DNA of 36,609 bases from an uncultured Clostridium sp. (GCA_946499885.1 CAMMTN010000017.1:1-36609), one strand, 5' to 3'. Shown: positions 1 to 8,206, counted from the stretch's first letter. The notes: generated by a model not told the origin, from the letters alone. Translations and numbers: made by a program.

Positions 1-78
1 TGTATCAATCGTCAAGAGAGTCAAAAAGTTGTAGATAACTACTTCGTTGGCACCATAAAAGCATCAAGGAGTTCGTAA
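1..78 (+). other. Possible 3' end of a gene entering from the left
   Basis: One frame is open from base 1 to a TAA at 76-78 and would encode about 25 residues (ending GTIKASRSS). The other plus frames close by base 38. I do not recognise the peptide, and the last codons run into the left arm of the terminator at 55-99, so the frame may be chance. The left edge of the window cuts it off, so length and start cannot be judged. Confidence 0.2.
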
Positions 79-99
79 GATTAACCTTGATGCTTTTAT
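55..99 (+). terminator. Strong terminator-like hairpin
   Basis: Perfect 15-bp inverted repeat, ATAAAAGCATCAAGG at 55-69 and CCTTGATGCTTTTAT at 85-99, with a 15-nt loop. The arm ends in an A-run on one side and a T-run on the other, so it could stop transcription from either direction. It separates whatever lies to the left from the integrase remnant, whose stop codon is at 131. Confidence 0.7.
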
Positions 100-130
100 A
101 ATAAAATTGCTAGAATTTTCTAACAAATTT

Positions 131-475
131 CTAACAATTTGAAATATTTACATTAGTAGATGTATTAGAGTCCAGATCTAATATATCTTTTTTATTTATT
201 TTATTATCTGTATTAGTATTAAAACTTAATGCTTTTTCAATAGCTGATGCAGAATCTATTTTTGTGCTTGAATCTAAATGAGTATATCTTTCTGTTGTTT
301 TAGAACTAGAATGTCCTAACCAATCTTGAAATTCTCTTAAAGATATTCCCTTTTTAACAAGTAAAGTAGCACAACTATGTCTTAAATCATGAAATCTTAT
401 TTCTCTTAAATCATTATTTCTTAATATTTGTTTGAATTTATGACTAACATAGTCGGGTTTTCTTAAATTTCCTAA
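131..475 (-). pseudogene. Tyrosine recombinase (phage-type integrase), C-terminal remnant
   Basis: Reading the minus strand from 475 to the TAG at 131-133 gives about 114 residues that match the catalytic C-terminus of lambda-type tyrosine recombinases. FHDLRHSCATLL carries the H-x-x-R pair, WLGHSSSKTTERYTHL carries the third His and the nucleophilic Tyr, and a low-complexity Asn/Thr-rich tail follows. An in-frame stop (476-478) closes the frame upstream, and no N-terminal arm-binding or core-binding domain, nor the first catalytic Arg, is visible further up. It is therefore a 3' fragment of an enzyme normally 350-400 residues long and cannot be active as it stands. It marks a former integrated element at the left border of the ribosomal operon. 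Assignment is by motif reading only. Confidence 0.85.
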
Positions 476-585
476 TTATTTTATCATAGTTTATCCCCGA
501 TTTTAAGTTTCTTAGTAAAAAATATGCTGTTTATATGAAATTTATGGTTGCCATTTAAGATATTTGATAAAATTGACCAAAAGTA

Positions 586-614
586 TTGACTTTCACATTT
601 ATCCATTATATAAT
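586..614 (+). promoter_or_regulatory. Sigma-A-type promoter ahead of the S10 operon
   Basis: TTGACT at 586-591 and TATAAT at 609-614 are separated by exactly 17 nt, close to the vegetative consensus. The predicted start is near 621. It points at rpsJ 240 nt downstream, with a terminator-like hairpin (746-776) in between, so it drives either the ribosomal operon through an attenuator or a separate short transcript. Confidence 0.75.
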
Positions 615-618
615 ATAA

Positions 619-765
619 AAGCATGAAATTGGCGATGAAGTAAGATGTGGCTACACAGTGCATACAAATGGCATTGATGGAGGGAACTCTTATGGAGTAT
701 GTCGTGGCAAAGACCAAGGCGGTAAGTTTAAAATAAAGCACTTATCCCAAGATAATCATGCATAA
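619..765 (+). other. Leader segment or decayed ORF between promoter and rpsJ
   Basis: This stretch is clearly richer in G+C (about half) than its surroundings. One frame is open from 619 to a TAA at 763-765 (48 codons, including GYTVHTNGIDGGNSYG) with no ATG and no Shine-Dalgarno; GTG at 658 is the only candidate start. A very short ATG frame (MKLAMK) lies at 623-643. It could be a fragment of a mobile-element gene or an untranslated structured leader of the S10 operon. I do not recognise the peptide. The minus-strand frame over the same bases has no ribosome site and looks like a shadow. Confidence 0.3.
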
Positions 766-776
766 CTTGGGTTTTT
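746..776 (+). terminator. Terminator-like hairpin upstream of rpsJ
   Basis: CCCAAG at 746-751 pairs with CTTGGG at 766-771, followed directly by TTTTT. It sits 130 nt downstream of the promoter start and 78 nt before rpsJ, so it may act as an attenuator in the S10 leader or close a separate small transcript. Confidence 0.55.
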
Positions 777-853
777 ATATTGGTAATATTCAAAACACCA
801 GGGTGCGTTTATAACTGCCGACCACAAAATTATTTTTAAGGAGGGAATTTTAA

Positions 854-1186
854 ATGGCAGCAAAAAAAGAAAATGCGGTAACAAGCGAAAAAATTAGAAT
901 AAGATTAAAGGCTTATGATCATGTTGTTTTAGAACAGTCTGCTCAAAGAATAGTAGATACTGCTAAAAAAACAGGAGCAAAAGTATCTGGTCCTATTCCA
1001 TTACCAACAGAAAAAGAAGTTATAACAATTTTACGTTCTCCACACAAACACAAAGATTCAAGAGAACAATTTGAAATGAGAACACACAAAAGAGTTATTG
1101 ATATTCTTTATCCAACACAAAAAACTGTTGACAATCTAATGAAAATAGATTTACCTGCAGGTGTTGATATAGAAATCAAATTATAA
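854..1186 (+). CDS. rpsJ: 30S ribosomal protein S10
   Basis: S10 of the small-subunit head, also the NusB partner in antitermination complexes. The 110-residue product has the family core from [17 protein letters not shown] to the C-terminal VDIEIKL, including GPIPLPT and the long loop with [19 protein letters not shown]. It is slightly longer than the usual 102-105 residues because of a charged N-terminal tail of about ten residues ([10 protein letters not shown]). The start is fixed by GGAGGG eight to thirteen bases upstream. It is the first gene of the S10-spc-alpha cluster and is followed by an 88-nt gap before rplC that contains a small hairpin (CATTT/AAATG) inside a GCTG/CAGC pair. Confidence 0.97.
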   Translation: MAAKKENAVTSEKIRIRLKAYDHVVLEQSAQRIVDTAKKTGAKVSGPIPLPTEKEVITILRSPHKHKDSREQFEMRTHKRVIDILYPTQKTVDNLMKIDLPAGVDIEIKL

Positions 1187-1274
1187 TTAAAGAAAATAAT
1201 ATTAATCAAAACCAAGCTGGTATAACATTTATAAAATGCAATACAATATATCAGCCAATAGTTAGGAGGAAAAA

Positions 1275-1907
1275 ATGAATAAAGGATTAATAGGAAAGAA
1301 AATAGGAATGACTCAAATATTTGACGAACATGGAAGAGTAATTCCAGTTACAGTTATAGAAGCTGGACCTTGTGTGATAGCACAAGTTAAAACAGAAGAA
1401 ACAGATGGATATACAGCTGTTCAATTAGGATTTGGAGATGTTAAAGAAAAGAAATTAACAAAACCAGAAAAAGGACATTTTACAAAAGTAAATGTTACAC
1501 CTAAAAAACATTTAAGAGAATTTAGATTAGATTCAGTAGAAGGACTAACAGTAGGTCGAGAATTAAAAGCTGACGTATTTGCAGTTGGAGATAAATTAGA
1601 TATACAAGGAACTTCAAAAGGAAAAGGATTCCAAGGTGTTATTAAACGTCATGGACAATCAAGAGGACCAATGGGACATGGCTCTATGTATCACAGAAGA
1701 CCAGGTTCAATGGGACCAACTTCAACTCCAGGTAGAGTTTTCAAAGGTAAAAAATTACCAGGACATATGGGATCACAAACAATTTCAATCCAAAACTTAG
1801 AAGTTGTAAGAGTAGATTTAGATAAAAATGTAATATTAGTTAAAGGTAGTGTACCAGGAGCTAAAGGTGCAATACTAAAACTAAAATCAAGTGTAAAATC
1901 AAGATAG
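1275..1907 (+). CDS. rplC: 50S ribosomal protein L3
   Basis: L3, an early-binding large-subunit protein near the peptidyl transferase centre. The 210-residue length is normal. It opens with the family signature [17 protein letters not shown], and the central loop that reaches the active centre is present ([25 protein letters not shown], about residues 122-146). The start has TTAGGAGG about six bases upstream. The next gene, rplD, begins 18 nt after the stop, so the pair is co-transcribed. Confidence 0.97.
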   Translation: MNKGLIGKKIGMTQIFDEHGRVIPVTVIEAGPCVIAQVKTEETDGYTAVQLGFGDVKEKKLTKPEKGHFTKVNVTPKKHLREFRLDSVEGLTVGRELKADVFAVGDKLDIQGTSKGKGFQGVIKRHGQSRGPMGHGSMYHRRPGSMGPTSTPGRVFKGKKLPGHMGSQTISIQNLEVVRVDLDKNVILVKGSVPGAKGAILKLKSSVKSR

Positions 1908-1925
1908 AGAAGGAGGAGAAACGAA

Positions 1926-2549
1926 ATGCCTAAAATAGATGTATACGATATACAAGGTAAAAAAGTTAGCACAGTTGACTTAAAAGAAGAAGTATTTGGT
2001 ATAGAACCAAACGAAGCTGTTGTACATAGCGTTTTAGTTAACTTTTTAGCTAATCAAAGACAAGGTACACAAAACACTAAAACAAGAGCAGAAGTTCGTG
2101 GTGGTGGTAGAAAACCTTGGAGACAAAAAGGAACAGGTAGAGCAAGACAAGGAAGTATTAGAGCTCCACAATGGATTAAAGGTGGTATAGCTTTAGGACC
2201 AAAACCTCGTTCATACAAATATACAGTAAATAAAAAAGAAAAGAGATTAGCAATTAAATCTTGCTTAAGCTCAAAAGTATTAGAAAAAGAATTAGTAGTT
2301 GTAGATAGCTTACCATTAAAAGAAATTAAGACAAAAGAAATGGTAAAAACATTAAACAACTTAAAGGTAGAAGGAAAAACATTAATTCTTTTACCAGAAA
2401 GAAATGAAACAGTACAAAAATCAGCAAGAAATATTGAAGGAGTAAAGACAACACTAGTAAATACAATAAATGTATATGATTTATTAAAATATAAAAATCT
2501 TGTTATAACATTAGATACTGTTAAGAAATTAGAGGAGGTGTACGCATAA
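1926..2549 (+). CDS. rplD: 50S ribosomal protein L4
   Basis: L4, which lines the exit tunnel; in gammaproteobacteria it also represses its own S10 operon. Length 207 is typical. The tunnel loop is intact: [25 protein letters not shown] (about residues 51-75), followed by the [10 protein letters not shown] element. AAGGAGG lies about eight bases before the ATG. The stop overlaps the rplW start by one base (TAATG), which predicts translational coupling. Confidence 0.97.
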   Translation: MPKIDVYDIQGKKVSTVDLKEEVFGIEPNEAVVHSVLVNFLANQRQGTQNTKTRAEVRGGGRKPWRQKGTGRARQGSIRAPQWIKGGIALGPKPRSYKYTVNKKEKRLAIKSCLSSKVLEKELVVVDSLPLKEIKTKEMVKTLNNLKVEGKTLILLPERNETVQKSARNIEGVKTTLVNTINVYDLLKYKNLVITLDTVKKLEEVYA

Positions 2550-2896
2550 TGATGGCTGAAGATATAATAATAGCACCAGTTGTTACTGAAAAATCAAGTG
2601 ACGGAATACAAGAAGGAAAGTACACTTTTAAAGTAAACAAGAAAGCTACAAAAGTAGATATAAAAAGAGCAGTAGAAAAATTATTTGAAGTTAAAGTATT
2701 ATCAGTAAATACTGTAACTGTAAAGGGAAAAGAAAAAAGAGTTGGAAGAAATGTTGGAAAAACATCTGAATGGAAAAAAGCAATAGTTACAATAGATACT
2801 AATGCAGGAGAAAAATCTTACCTAACAAAAGGTGGAAAAGAAGTTAAAGTTTCTAAAAAATATAAAGACTCTATTGATGAGTTCATGGGAGCTTAA
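2549..2896 (+). CDS. rplW: 50S ribosomal protein L23
   Basis: L23 sits at the exit of the peptide tunnel and is the docking point for trigger factor and SRP. The 115-residue product matches across its length ([15 protein letters not shown] at the start, then [24 protein letters not shown]). Two ATG codons stand in tandem at 2549 and 2552; the first overlaps the rplD stop. AGGAGGTG in the 3' end of rplD serves as ribosome site. It is slightly longer than the usual 95-100 residues because of a C-terminal tail. Confidence 0.96.
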   Translation: MMAEDIIIAPVVTEKSSDGIQEGKYTFKVNKKATKVDIKRAVEKLFEVKVLSVNTVTVKGKEKRVGRNVGKTSEWKKAIVTIDTNAGEKSYLTKGGKEVKVSKKYKDSIDEFMGA

Positions 2897-2994
2897 TTTT
2901 AAACAAATTATCGAGAAATAACTCGGATAATAAATTTTATCTGCAATACGGAGCAGGAAAAAATCCGTAAATAAAATATTAAGGAGAAACAAAA
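2897..2994 (+). promoter_or_regulatory. Two hairpins in the rplW-rplB gap
   Basis: Hairpin 1 pairs CGAG (2912-2915) with CTCG (2922-2925), flanked by TTAT/ATAA. Hairpin 2 pairs ATTTTAT (2934-2940) with ATAAAAT (2971-2977) and inside it ACGGA (2948-2952) with TCCGT (2964-2968). The second ends just before the AAGGAG of rplB. It is unlike families PK and LP in sequence, and its function is unknown. Confidence 0.4.
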
Positions 2995-3822
2995 ATGGGA
3001 ATAAAAAGATTCAAAGCCTATACACCATCAAGAAGAAATATGACTGTATTAGACTATAGCGAAATAACAAAGAAAACTCCTGAAAAATCTTTAATAACAA
3101 CAAAAAAAGAAAAAGCAGGAAGAAACGCACAAGGTAAAATTACAGTTAGACATCAAGGTGGAGGAAATAGACAAAAATACAGAATAATAGATTTTAAAAG
3201 AAATAAAGTGGATATGCCAGCAACAGTTATTGGTATAGAATACGATCCAAACAGAAGTGCAAACATAGCTTTAATCCAATATGAAGATGGGGAAAAAGCA
3301 TATATATTAGCACCAGTTGGATTAACAGATGGAGCTGTTGTAGTATCAGGAGAAAAAGCTGATATTAAACCAGGAAATTGTATGAAAATAGAAAACATAC
3401 CAGTTGGTACAATGATTCATAACATCGAATTAAATCCAGGTCAAGGTGGAAAATTAGTTAGAGCTGCTGGTCAAGAAGCTCAATTAATGGCTAAAGAAGG
3501 TAAATATGCTCATGTTAGATTACCTTCAGGTGAAATGAGATTAGTTATGGCTGTATGTAAAGCTACAATTGGAACAGTAGGAAATCAAGAACATGAAAAT
3601 GTTAAACTTGGTAAAGCTGGTAGAAAAAGACATATGGGTTGGAGACCAACAGTTAGAGGTTCTGTAATGAACCCAGTAGATCACCCTCATGGTGGTGGTG
3701 AAGGTAGAGCTCCAGTAGGACACGCAGGACCAATGACTCCTTGGGGTAAACCAGCACTTGGATATAAGACAAGAAAGAAAAATAATAGAACAGATAAATT
3801 TATAGTAAAAAGAAGAAAATAG
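2995..3822 (+). CDS. rplB: 50S ribosomal protein L2
   Basis: L2, needed for subunit association and assembly of the peptidyl transferase centre. The 275-residue length is standard. The OB/SH3 body is followed by the highly conserved C-terminal loop with [16 protein letters not shown] (about residues 222-237), which carries the catalytically implicated His. AAGGAG is about eight bases upstream of the start. It is followed by a 118-nt gap that holds pseudoknot element PK-1. Confidence 0.98.
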   Translation: MGIKRFKAYTPSRRNMTVLDYSEITKKTPEKSLITTKKEKAGRNAQGKITVRHQGGGNRQKYRIIDFKRNKVDMPATVIGIEYDPNRSANIALIQYEDGEKAYILAPVGLTDGAVVVSGEKADIKPGNCMKIENIPVGTMIHNIELNPGQGGKLVRAAGQEAQLMAKEGKYAHVRLPSGEMRLVMAVCKATIGTVGNQEHENVKLGKAGRKRHMGWRPTVRGSVMNPVDHPHGGGEGRAPVGHAGPMTPWGKPALGYKTRKKNNRTDKFIVKRRK

Positions 3823-3844
3823 TAAGGAGCGCTAAAAACTGACA

Positions 3845-3915
3845 TCACTTATTCACAATTAGGGGCATATCATGTCCCAAGTATAAGTGACGAAAGGGAA
3901 AAGATGTGTCCCCTT
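3845..3915 (+). repeat. PK-1: pseudoknot-type element upstream of rpsS
   Basis: Upstream strand TCACTTAT (3845-3852) is perfectly complementary to ATAAGTGA (3883-3890), which lies in the loop of a hairpin. The hairpin stem is AGGGGCATATC (3861-3871) with GATGTGTCCCCT (3903-3914), containing one bulge and one G-U pair. An inner CCC/GGG helix (3876-3878 with 3896-3898) frames the loop. It ends 25 nt before the rpsS ATG, next to its AAGGAGG. The stem is a diverged form of the family stem GGGGACATACCTC. Confidence 0.75.
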
Positions 3916-3940
3916 ACCGATGAAAAGGAGGAATAATTAA

Positions 3941-4219
3941 ATGTCAAGATCAAGCAAAAAAGTTCCATTTGTTGCTCCAGAGTTAATGAAGAGAATAGAA
4001 GCAATGAATGAAAGTGGAAAAAAAGAAGTTATAAAGACATGGTCAAGAGCTTCTACAATATATCCACAAATGGTTGGACATACAATAGCAGTACATGACG
4101 GAAGAAAACATGTGCCAGTATATATATCTGAAGAAATGATTGGACATAAATTAGGCGAATTTGCGCCAACAAGAACATTTAAAGGACACGCAGGAGACAA
4201 AACAACATCAAAGAAATAA
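3941..4219 (+). CDS. rpsS: 30S ribosomal protein S19
   Basis: S19, in the 30S head where it forms a complex with S13 and contacts A-site tRNA. At 92 residues it is normal in length. Motifs are [15 protein letters not shown] at the start, [29 protein letters not shown] in the middle and [16 protein letters not shown] at the end. AAGGAGG lies about nine bases upstream. It sits between PK-1 and an array of four hairpins. Confidence 0.97.
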   Translation: MSRSSKKVPFVAPELMKRIEAMNESGKKEVIKTWSRASTIYPQMVGHTIAVHDGRKHVPVYISEEMIGHKLGEFAPTRTFKGHAGDKTTSKK

Positions 4220-4224
4220 GATGA

Positions 4225-4338
4225 TTGTGCATTTACTAAATCAAAGATTTCGATGCACAAATGTGCAAATTGCTTTGCAATATTGCACAATCCAAGGTAA
4301 ATTAACCTTGTTGTTTCAGAAAAATTTAACAATTTTTC
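4225..4338 (+). promoter_or_regulatory. Array of four hairpins between rpsS and rplV
   Basis: In order: TTGTGCAT (4225-4232) with ATGCACAA (4253-4260); GTGCAA (4263-4268) with TTGCAC (4283-4288), enclosing ATTGC/GCAAT; CAAGGT (4293-4298) with ACCTTG (4305-4310); and GAAAAATT with AATTTTTC (about 4319-4338). The last ends about 30 nt before rplV. The GTGCA-TTGC-GCAA-TGCAC design recurs at 18951-18978, so it may be a further small repeat family. An overlapping frame at 4161-4349 is a shadow. Confidence 0.5.
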
Positions 4339-4367
4339 TTACACAATAATAAAGGAGGGAATCTAAA

Positions 4368-4727
4368 GTGGAAGCAAAACAAGAAATCATACCACAAGCA
4401 AAAGCTACTCTTAAATATGCTAGAATTTCTTCAAGAAAAGTTAAAATTGTAGCAGATTTAATAAAAGGTAAAGATATAGATGAAGCTGTAGCTATATTAA
4501 AATATACTCCAAAAGCTTCATCAGAAGTATTAGAAAAATTATTAAAATCAGCAATAGCTAATGCTGAAAATAACCATAATATGGCTCATGAAAAATTATA
4601 TGTAGCTGACATATTTGCAAACCAAGGTCCAACATTAAAAAGAATAAGACCTGCAGCAAAAGGTTCAGCAGTTAGAATAAGAAAAAGAACAAGTCATATT
4701 ACAATAGTATTAAAAGAGAGAGATTAA
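4368..4727 (+). CDS. rplV: 50S ribosomal protein L22
   Basis: L22, whose beta-hairpin lines the narrow part of the exit tunnel and is a known macrolide-resistance position. The product has 119 residues from a GTG start placed ten bases after AAAGGAGGG. Family motifs are [31 protein letters not shown]-like [20 protein letters not shown], and the hairpin/C-terminus [28 protein letters not shown]. It is followed after 27 nt by rpsC. Confidence 0.97.
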   Translation: MEAKQEIIPQAKATLKYARISSRKVKIVADLIKGKDIDEAVAILKYTPKASSEVLEKLLKSAIANAENNHNMAHEKLYVADIFANQGPTLKRIRPAAKGSAVRIRKRTSHITIVLKERD

Positions 4728-4754
4728 TAGAAAGGAAAGGAGGACATTTATAAA

Positions 4755-5417
4755 ATGGGACAAAAAATGGATCCACATGGATTAAGAGTTGGTATTATTA
4801 AAGATTGGGATTCTAAATGGTATGCAAATAAAAAAGAATTTGGAGATTATTTAGTAGAAGACCATAAAATTCGTGTGTATGTTAAGAAAAAATTATATGC
4901 AGCTGGAATTTCTAAGATTGAAATTGAAAGAACAGCTAAATTCGTTAAAATTAATGTTTATGCAGCAAAGCCTGGAATTATTATAGGAAAAGGTGGAAAT
5001 CTTGCTGAAAGCTTAAAAGCTGAATTACAAAAAATGATAAATAAAGAAGTAAATTTAAATATAGTTGAGGTTAAAAGTATAGACTTAGATGCTCAATTAG
5101 TTGCAGAAAATATAGCTGGACAATTAGAAAGAAGAATTTCTTTTAGAAGAGCTATGAAACAATGCATGCAAAAAACTATGAAATCAGGTGCTTTGGGAAT
5201 TAAAACTTCAGTATCTGGAAGATTAGGAGGAGCAGATATGGCTAGAACTGAATTCTATAAAGAAGGAACTATTCCACTTCAAACTTTAAGAGCTGATATA
5301 GATTATGGATTTGCAGAAGCAGATACAACATATGGAAAAATCGGTGTTAAAGTTTGGATATATAAAGGAGAAGTTCTTCCTACTAAAAAGAGAGTAGTGG
5401 AAGGAGGAGACAAATAA
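4755..5417 (+). CDS. rpsC: 30S ribosomal protein S3
   Basis: S3, at the mRNA entry channel, where with S4 and S5 it takes part in the ribosomal helicase activity. The 220-residue product has the N-terminal signature [21 protein letters not shown], a KH-2 RNA-binding domain with the GxxG-type loop IIIGKGG (about residues 75-81), and the C-terminal domain with [22 protein letters not shown] lies about ten bases upstream. Its TAA overlaps the rplP ATG by one base. Confidence 0.98.
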   Translation: MGQKMDPHGLRVGIIKDWDSKWYANKKEFGDYLVEDHKIRVYVKKKLYAAGISKIEIERTAKFVKINVYAAKPGIIIGKGGNLAESLKAELQKMINKEVNLNIVEVKSIDLDAQLVAENIAGQLERRISFRRAMKQCMQKTMKSGALGIKTSVSGRLGGADMARTEFYKEGTIPLQTLRADIDYGFAEADTTYGKIGVKVWIYKGEVLPTKKRVVEGGDK

Positions 5418-5860
5418 TGCCATTAATACCAAAAAGAACAAAATATAGAAAACAACAAAAAGGTAGAAATAGAGGTAAAGCTACTAGAGGAAATAGAGTA
5501 ACAGATGGACAATATGGTTTACAATCTCTAGAAGCTGGACAAATAACATCTAACCAAATAGAAGCAGCCCGTGTAGCTATGACACGTTATATAAAAAGAG
5601 GTGGTAAAGTTTGGATTAAAATATTCCCAGACAAACCAATAACTAGAAAACCTATCGGTACTCGTATGGGTAAAGGTAAAGGTGCTGTTGAATTTTGGGT
5701 AGCAAATGTAAAACCAGGTAGAGTAATGTTTGAAATAGACGGTGTAGCAGAAGAAGTAGCTAGAGAAGCTTTAAGACTTGCTGCAAACAAACTATCTGTT
5801 AAGTGCAAATTTGTACAAAAGGAAACTGAAATAGGTGGTGAAAAAGATGAAGATAAATAA
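5417..5860 (+). CDS. rplP: 50S ribosomal protein L16
   Basis: L16, which organises the A- and P-site tRNA region of the large subunit. The 147 residues compare with the usual 137-145. Clear motifs are [17 protein letters not shown] at the start, [24 protein letters not shown] (about 51-74) and [20 protein letters not shown] (about 81-100). The start is coupled to rpsC by TAATG, with GGAGG in the end of rpsC. Its own end overlaps rpmC by 14 bases. Confidence 0.97.
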   Translation: MPLIPKRTKYRKQQKGRNRGKATRGNRVTDGQYGLQSLEAGQITSNQIEAARVAMTRYIKRGGKVWIKIFPDKPITRKPIGTRMGKGKGAVEFWVANVKPGRVMFEIDGVAEEVAREALRLAANKLSVKCKFVQKETEIGGEKDEDK

Positions 5861-6047
5861 AATAAAAGAAATGTCTTCACCTGACTTAGAAAAAGAATTA
5901 GGAGAATTAAAATCAGAGTTATTTAAGTTAAGATTTAGTTTAGCAACTCATGGATTAGATAATCCTATGAAAATAAAAGAAGTTAAGAAAGACATTGCTA
6001 GAATTAATACAGTTTTAACTGAAAGAAAGTTAAAAGAAAATAAATAA
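5847..6047 (+). CDS. rpmC: 50S ribosomal protein L29
   Basis: L29, a small helical hairpin protein at the tunnel exit next to L23. I choose the ATG at 5847 (66 residues, the normal length) over the GTG codons at 5835 and 5838, because AGGTGG lies eight bases before it. The sequence starts [20 protein letters not shown] and carries the family helix [36 protein letters not shown]. The first 14 bases overlap the end of rplP in another frame. Confidence 0.95.
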   Translation: MKINKIKEMSSPDLEKELGELKSELFKLRFSLATHGLDNPMKIKEVKKDIARINTVLTERKLKENK

Positions 6048-6066
6048 TTAAGAAAGGAGATTTAAC

Positions 6067-6330
6067 ATGGAAGAAAGAAATCTTCGTAAAGAAATGATTG
6101 GTATTGTTTCATCTGATAAAATGGATAAAACAGTAGTTGTATCTGTTGAAACAAGTGAGAAGCATAAGACTTATGGAAAAGTTCAAAAAAGAACATATAA
6201 GCTTAAAGCACATGATGAAAACAATGAATGCCAAATAGGAGATAAAGTTAGAGTAATGGAAACAAGACCTTTATCTAAAGATAAAAGATGGAGAGTAGTT
6301 GAAATCTTAGAAAAGGCAGTAATAAAATAA
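6067..6330 (+). CDS. rpsQ: 30S ribosomal protein S17
   Basis: S17, a primary 16S rRNA binder with an OB fold. It has 87 residues, typical in length. Matches include [17 protein letters not shown] near the start, [19 protein letters not shown] in the middle, and [27 protein letters not shown] at the end. AAAGGAG lies nine bases upstream. A 250-nt gap follows before rplN, containing two tandem PK elements. Confidence 0.97.
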   Translation: MEERNLRKEMIGIVSSDKMDKTVVVSVETSEKHKTYGKVQKRTYKLKAHDENNECQIGDKVRVMETRPLSKDKRWRVVEILEKAVIK

Positions 6331-6358
6331 AAATATGAAACAGGAGAACATTAAATAA

Positions 6359-6437
6359 AGGGTAAACACTAGAATATAAGGTGAGAGGACATACCTCGAA
6401 CCGAATAAGGAGTGACCCTAGGTAAGAGGTGTGTCCT
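6359..6437 (+). repeat. PK-2: first of two tandem pseudoknot-type elements before rplN
   Basis: Upstream strand AGGGT (6359-6363), AAA, CACT (6367-6370) is complementary to loop AGTGACCCT (6411-6419). Hairpin stem AGGACATACCTC (6386-6397) pairs with GAGGTGTGTCCT (6426-6437) over 12 bp with one G-U. Here the pseudoknot bases are GGG/CCC where the neighbouring copy has AGG/CCT, a compensatory change. AAGGAGG follows at 6450-6456 with no gene behind it. Confidence 0.8.
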
Positions 6438-6470
6438 GGAATAAATATAAGGAGGCAAACACTCAAATAA

Positions 6471-6550
6471 AAGGTAAACACTGGAACATAAGGGGAGGGG
6501 ACATACCTCGAACCGAATGAGAAGTGACCTTAGGCAAGAGGTGTGTCCCC
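6471..6550 (+). repeat. PK-3: second tandem element, 30 nt before rplN
   Basis: AAGGT (6471-6475), AAA, CACT (6479-6482) is complementary to loop AGTGACCTT (6523-6531). Stem GGGGACATACCTC (6497-6509) pairs with GAGGTGTGTCCCC (6538-6550), 13 bp with one G-U. It is the closest match to the family consensus and ends just upstream of the rplN AAGGAGG. Confidence 0.85.
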
Positions 6551-6580
6551 TGACATTAGAAAAAAGGAGGAAAAATAGAG

Positions 6581-6949
6581 ATGGTACAACAACAAACTAT
6601 ATTAAAAGTAGCAGATAATACAGGCGCAAAAGAAATTATGTGTATCAGATGTCTAGGCGGTTCTTATAGGAAATATGCTAGAATTGGTGACATAATAGTT
6701 GCTTCTGTTAAAACAGCTACACCAGGTGGCGTTGTAAAAAAAGGTGATGTTGTTAAAGCTGTTGTTGTAAGAACTAAAAAGCCTACTAGAAGAGCAGATG
6801 GTTCTTATGTAAGATTTGATGAAAATGCAGCAGTTATAATAAGAGAAGATGGAACACCAAGAGGAACTCGTATATTTGGACCTGTTGCAAGAGAATTAAG
6901 AGAAAAAGATTATATGAAGATTTTATCTCTTGCCCCAGAAGTTCTTTAA
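6581..6949 (+). CDS. rplN: 50S ribosomal protein L14
   Basis: L14, on the subunit interface beside L19 and the binding site of RsfS. The 122 residues are standard length. Signature stretches are [20 protein letters not shown] (about 9-28), [15 protein letters not shown], and the C-terminal [23 protein letters not shown]. The start follows AAAGGAGG by about twelve bases. It lies between tandem PK-2/PK-3 and the long palindrome LP-1, whose outer arm begins in its stop codon. Confidence 0.97.
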   Translation: MVQQQTILKVADNTGAKEIMCIRCLGGSYRKYARIGDIIVASVKTATPGGVVKKGDVVKAVVVRTKKPTRRADGSYVRFDENAAVIIREDGTPRGTRIFGPVARELREKDYMKILSLAPEVL

Positions 6950-7074
6950 TCTCAAAAATAAACGGCGTCTTGCGTTGTCAAAATTTAGACAAAAAAACCT
7001 CGACGTACACAAAGTACGCCTTCGATATTTTTGCTAAATTTTTCCTAGCAATACTTGTTTCTTTTTAAGATTAA
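6946..7074 (+). repeat. LP-1: long palindromic element between rplN and rplX
   Basis: Outer arms TTAATCT (6946-6952) and AGATTAA (7068-7074) enclose the conserved left box CTTGCGTTGTCAA (6969-6981) and right box TTTCCTAGCAATACT (about 7041-7055). The centre folds with AAAATTTAG against CTAAATTTT, CAAAAA against TTTTTG, and CGTAC against GTACG around the loop ACAAA. This is one of six copies in the window. The boxes are shared by all copies, while the outer arms differ and remain complementary. Confidence 0.75.
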
Positions 7075-7202
7075 TAACTATAAAAAATAAATTCTATAAA
7101 AATATTTTAAATGCATTACTCAATTTAAAGAAAAAATTGGTAATTGAAATATAAAAAGTTCAAATTTATAAATCTCACTTAAAGGAAGAGGTGAAAGAAG
7201 TA

Positions 7203-7511
7203 ATGAGAATAAAAAAAGGAGATACAGTTAAAGTTTTATCAGGAAATGATAAAGGAAAGACAGGAGAAGTATTAGAAATAATACCTAAAACAGAAAGAAT
7301 AATTGTTAAAGGTATAAATATAAGAAAAAAACACGTTAAGGCAAGAAAGCAAGGAGAGGAAAGCGGAATTATTTCAGTTGAATGTCCTATACATAGCAGT
7401 AAGGTAAATGTTGTTTGTCCAAAATGTGGAAAGGCTACAAGAATACAATATAAAATTGAAAAAGATGAAAAAGTACGTGTTTGCCAAAAATGTGGAGCAA
7501 AAATAAAATAA
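7203..7511 (+). CDS. rplX: 50S ribosomal protein L24
   Basis: L24, an assembly initiator protein with a KOW domain. I choose ATG at 7203 (102 residues), nine bases after AGAGGTG; a GTG at 7191 would add four residues with poor ribosome-site spacing. The KOW core is IKKGDTVKVLSGNDKGKTGEVLEI. The C-terminal half holds a zinc ribbon, CPKC (72-75) and CQKC (94-97), a form common in Clostridia. The gene is 253 nt from rplN and 30 nt from rplE. Confidence 0.95.
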   Translation: MRIKKGDTVKVLSGNDKGKTGEVLEIIPKTERIIVKGINIRKKHVKARKQGEESGIISVECPIHSSKVNVVCPKCGKATRIQYKIEKDEKVRVCQKCGAKIK

Positions 7512-7541
7512 TATGTAAAGAAAGGAGGACTATTTAAACTT

Positions 7542-8081
7542 ATGGAAATTTTAAGAGATCAATATGAAAAAGAAATTATACCAGCAATGATGAAAAAATT
7601 TAACTATAAATCAGTTATGCAAGTTCCAAAGTTAGAAAAAATAGTTATAAATATAGGTTTAGGTGATACTAAAGATAATCCTAAATCACTAGAAAATGCT
7701 ATAAATGATGTTACAATTATAACTGGACAAAAACCAATTGTAACAAAAGCAAAAAAAGCTATAGCAGCCTTCAAAATAAGAGAAGGAATAAATATGGGAT
7801 GTAAAGTTACATTAAGAAAAGGAAAAATGTATGATTTTGCATACAAACTATTTAATGTAGCACTTCCAAGAGTTAGAGACTTTAGAGGAGTTTCAAGTAA
7901 TTCATTTGATGGTAGAGGAAATTATTCAATGGGAATTAAAGAACAATTAATATTTCCAGAAATCGAATATGATAAAATAGACAAAATAAGAGGAATGGAT
8001 ATAATCTTCGTTACAACTGCAAAAACAGACGAAGAAGCTAAGGAATTACTTACTCTACTTGGTATGCCATTTAAAAATTAG
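7542..8081 (+). CDS. rplE: 50S ribosomal protein L5
   Basis: L5 binds 5S rRNA in the central protuberance and contacts P-site tRNA. It has 179 residues, the family length. It opens with [34 protein letters not shown]. Further conserved parts are [21 protein letters not shown] (about 65-85), [28 protein letters not shown] (about 107-134) and the end [12 protein letters not shown]-like [25 protein letters not shown] precedes the ATG. Confidence 0.98.
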   Translation: MEILRDQYEKEIIPAMMKKFNYKSVMQVPKLEKIVINIGLGDTKDNPKSLENAINDVTIITGQKPIVTKAKKAIAAFKIREGINMGCKVTLRKGKMYDFAYKLFNVALPRVRDFRGVSSNSFDGRGNYSMGIKEQLIFPEIEYDKIDKIRGMDIIFVTTAKTDEEAKELLTLLGMPFKN

Positions 8082-8083
8082 AG

Positions 8084-8206
8084 AAAATTAATGAAAAGCT
8101 TCGTCTTGCGTTGTCAAGCGTTGCAAAAAAGTTCTCAATATACACAAAGTATTATTTCAAACTTTTTTGCTAGCTTTCCTAGCAATACTCGCTTTTGATT
8201 AATTTT
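8084..8206 (+). repeat. LP-2: long palindromic element between rplE and rpsZ
   Basis: Outer arms AAAATTAATGAAAAGC (8084-8099) and GCTTTTGATTAATTTT (8191-8206) are complementary at 15 of 16 positions. Inside lie the left box TCTTGCGTTGTCAA (8104-8117), a CAATATACACAAAGTATT centre and the right box TTTCCTAGCAATACT. It lies directly behind the rplE stop codon. Confidence 0.75.

Noticed and set aside
484-741. Minus-strand frame of 85 codons over the S10 leader
   Set aside because: No ribosome site and an unusual hydrophobic/Cys mixture. It opposes the better-supported promoter and is probably a shadow.
4161-4349. Plus-strand frame of 62 codons over rpsS end and hairpins
   Set aside because: Out of frame with rpsS, no ribosome site, and explained by the hairpin array.
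6946-8206. LP elements as ordinary intrinsic terminators
   Set aside because: No T-run after the outer arm and they lie inside an operon whose later genes must be expressed. Conserved inner boxes are not expected of terminators.
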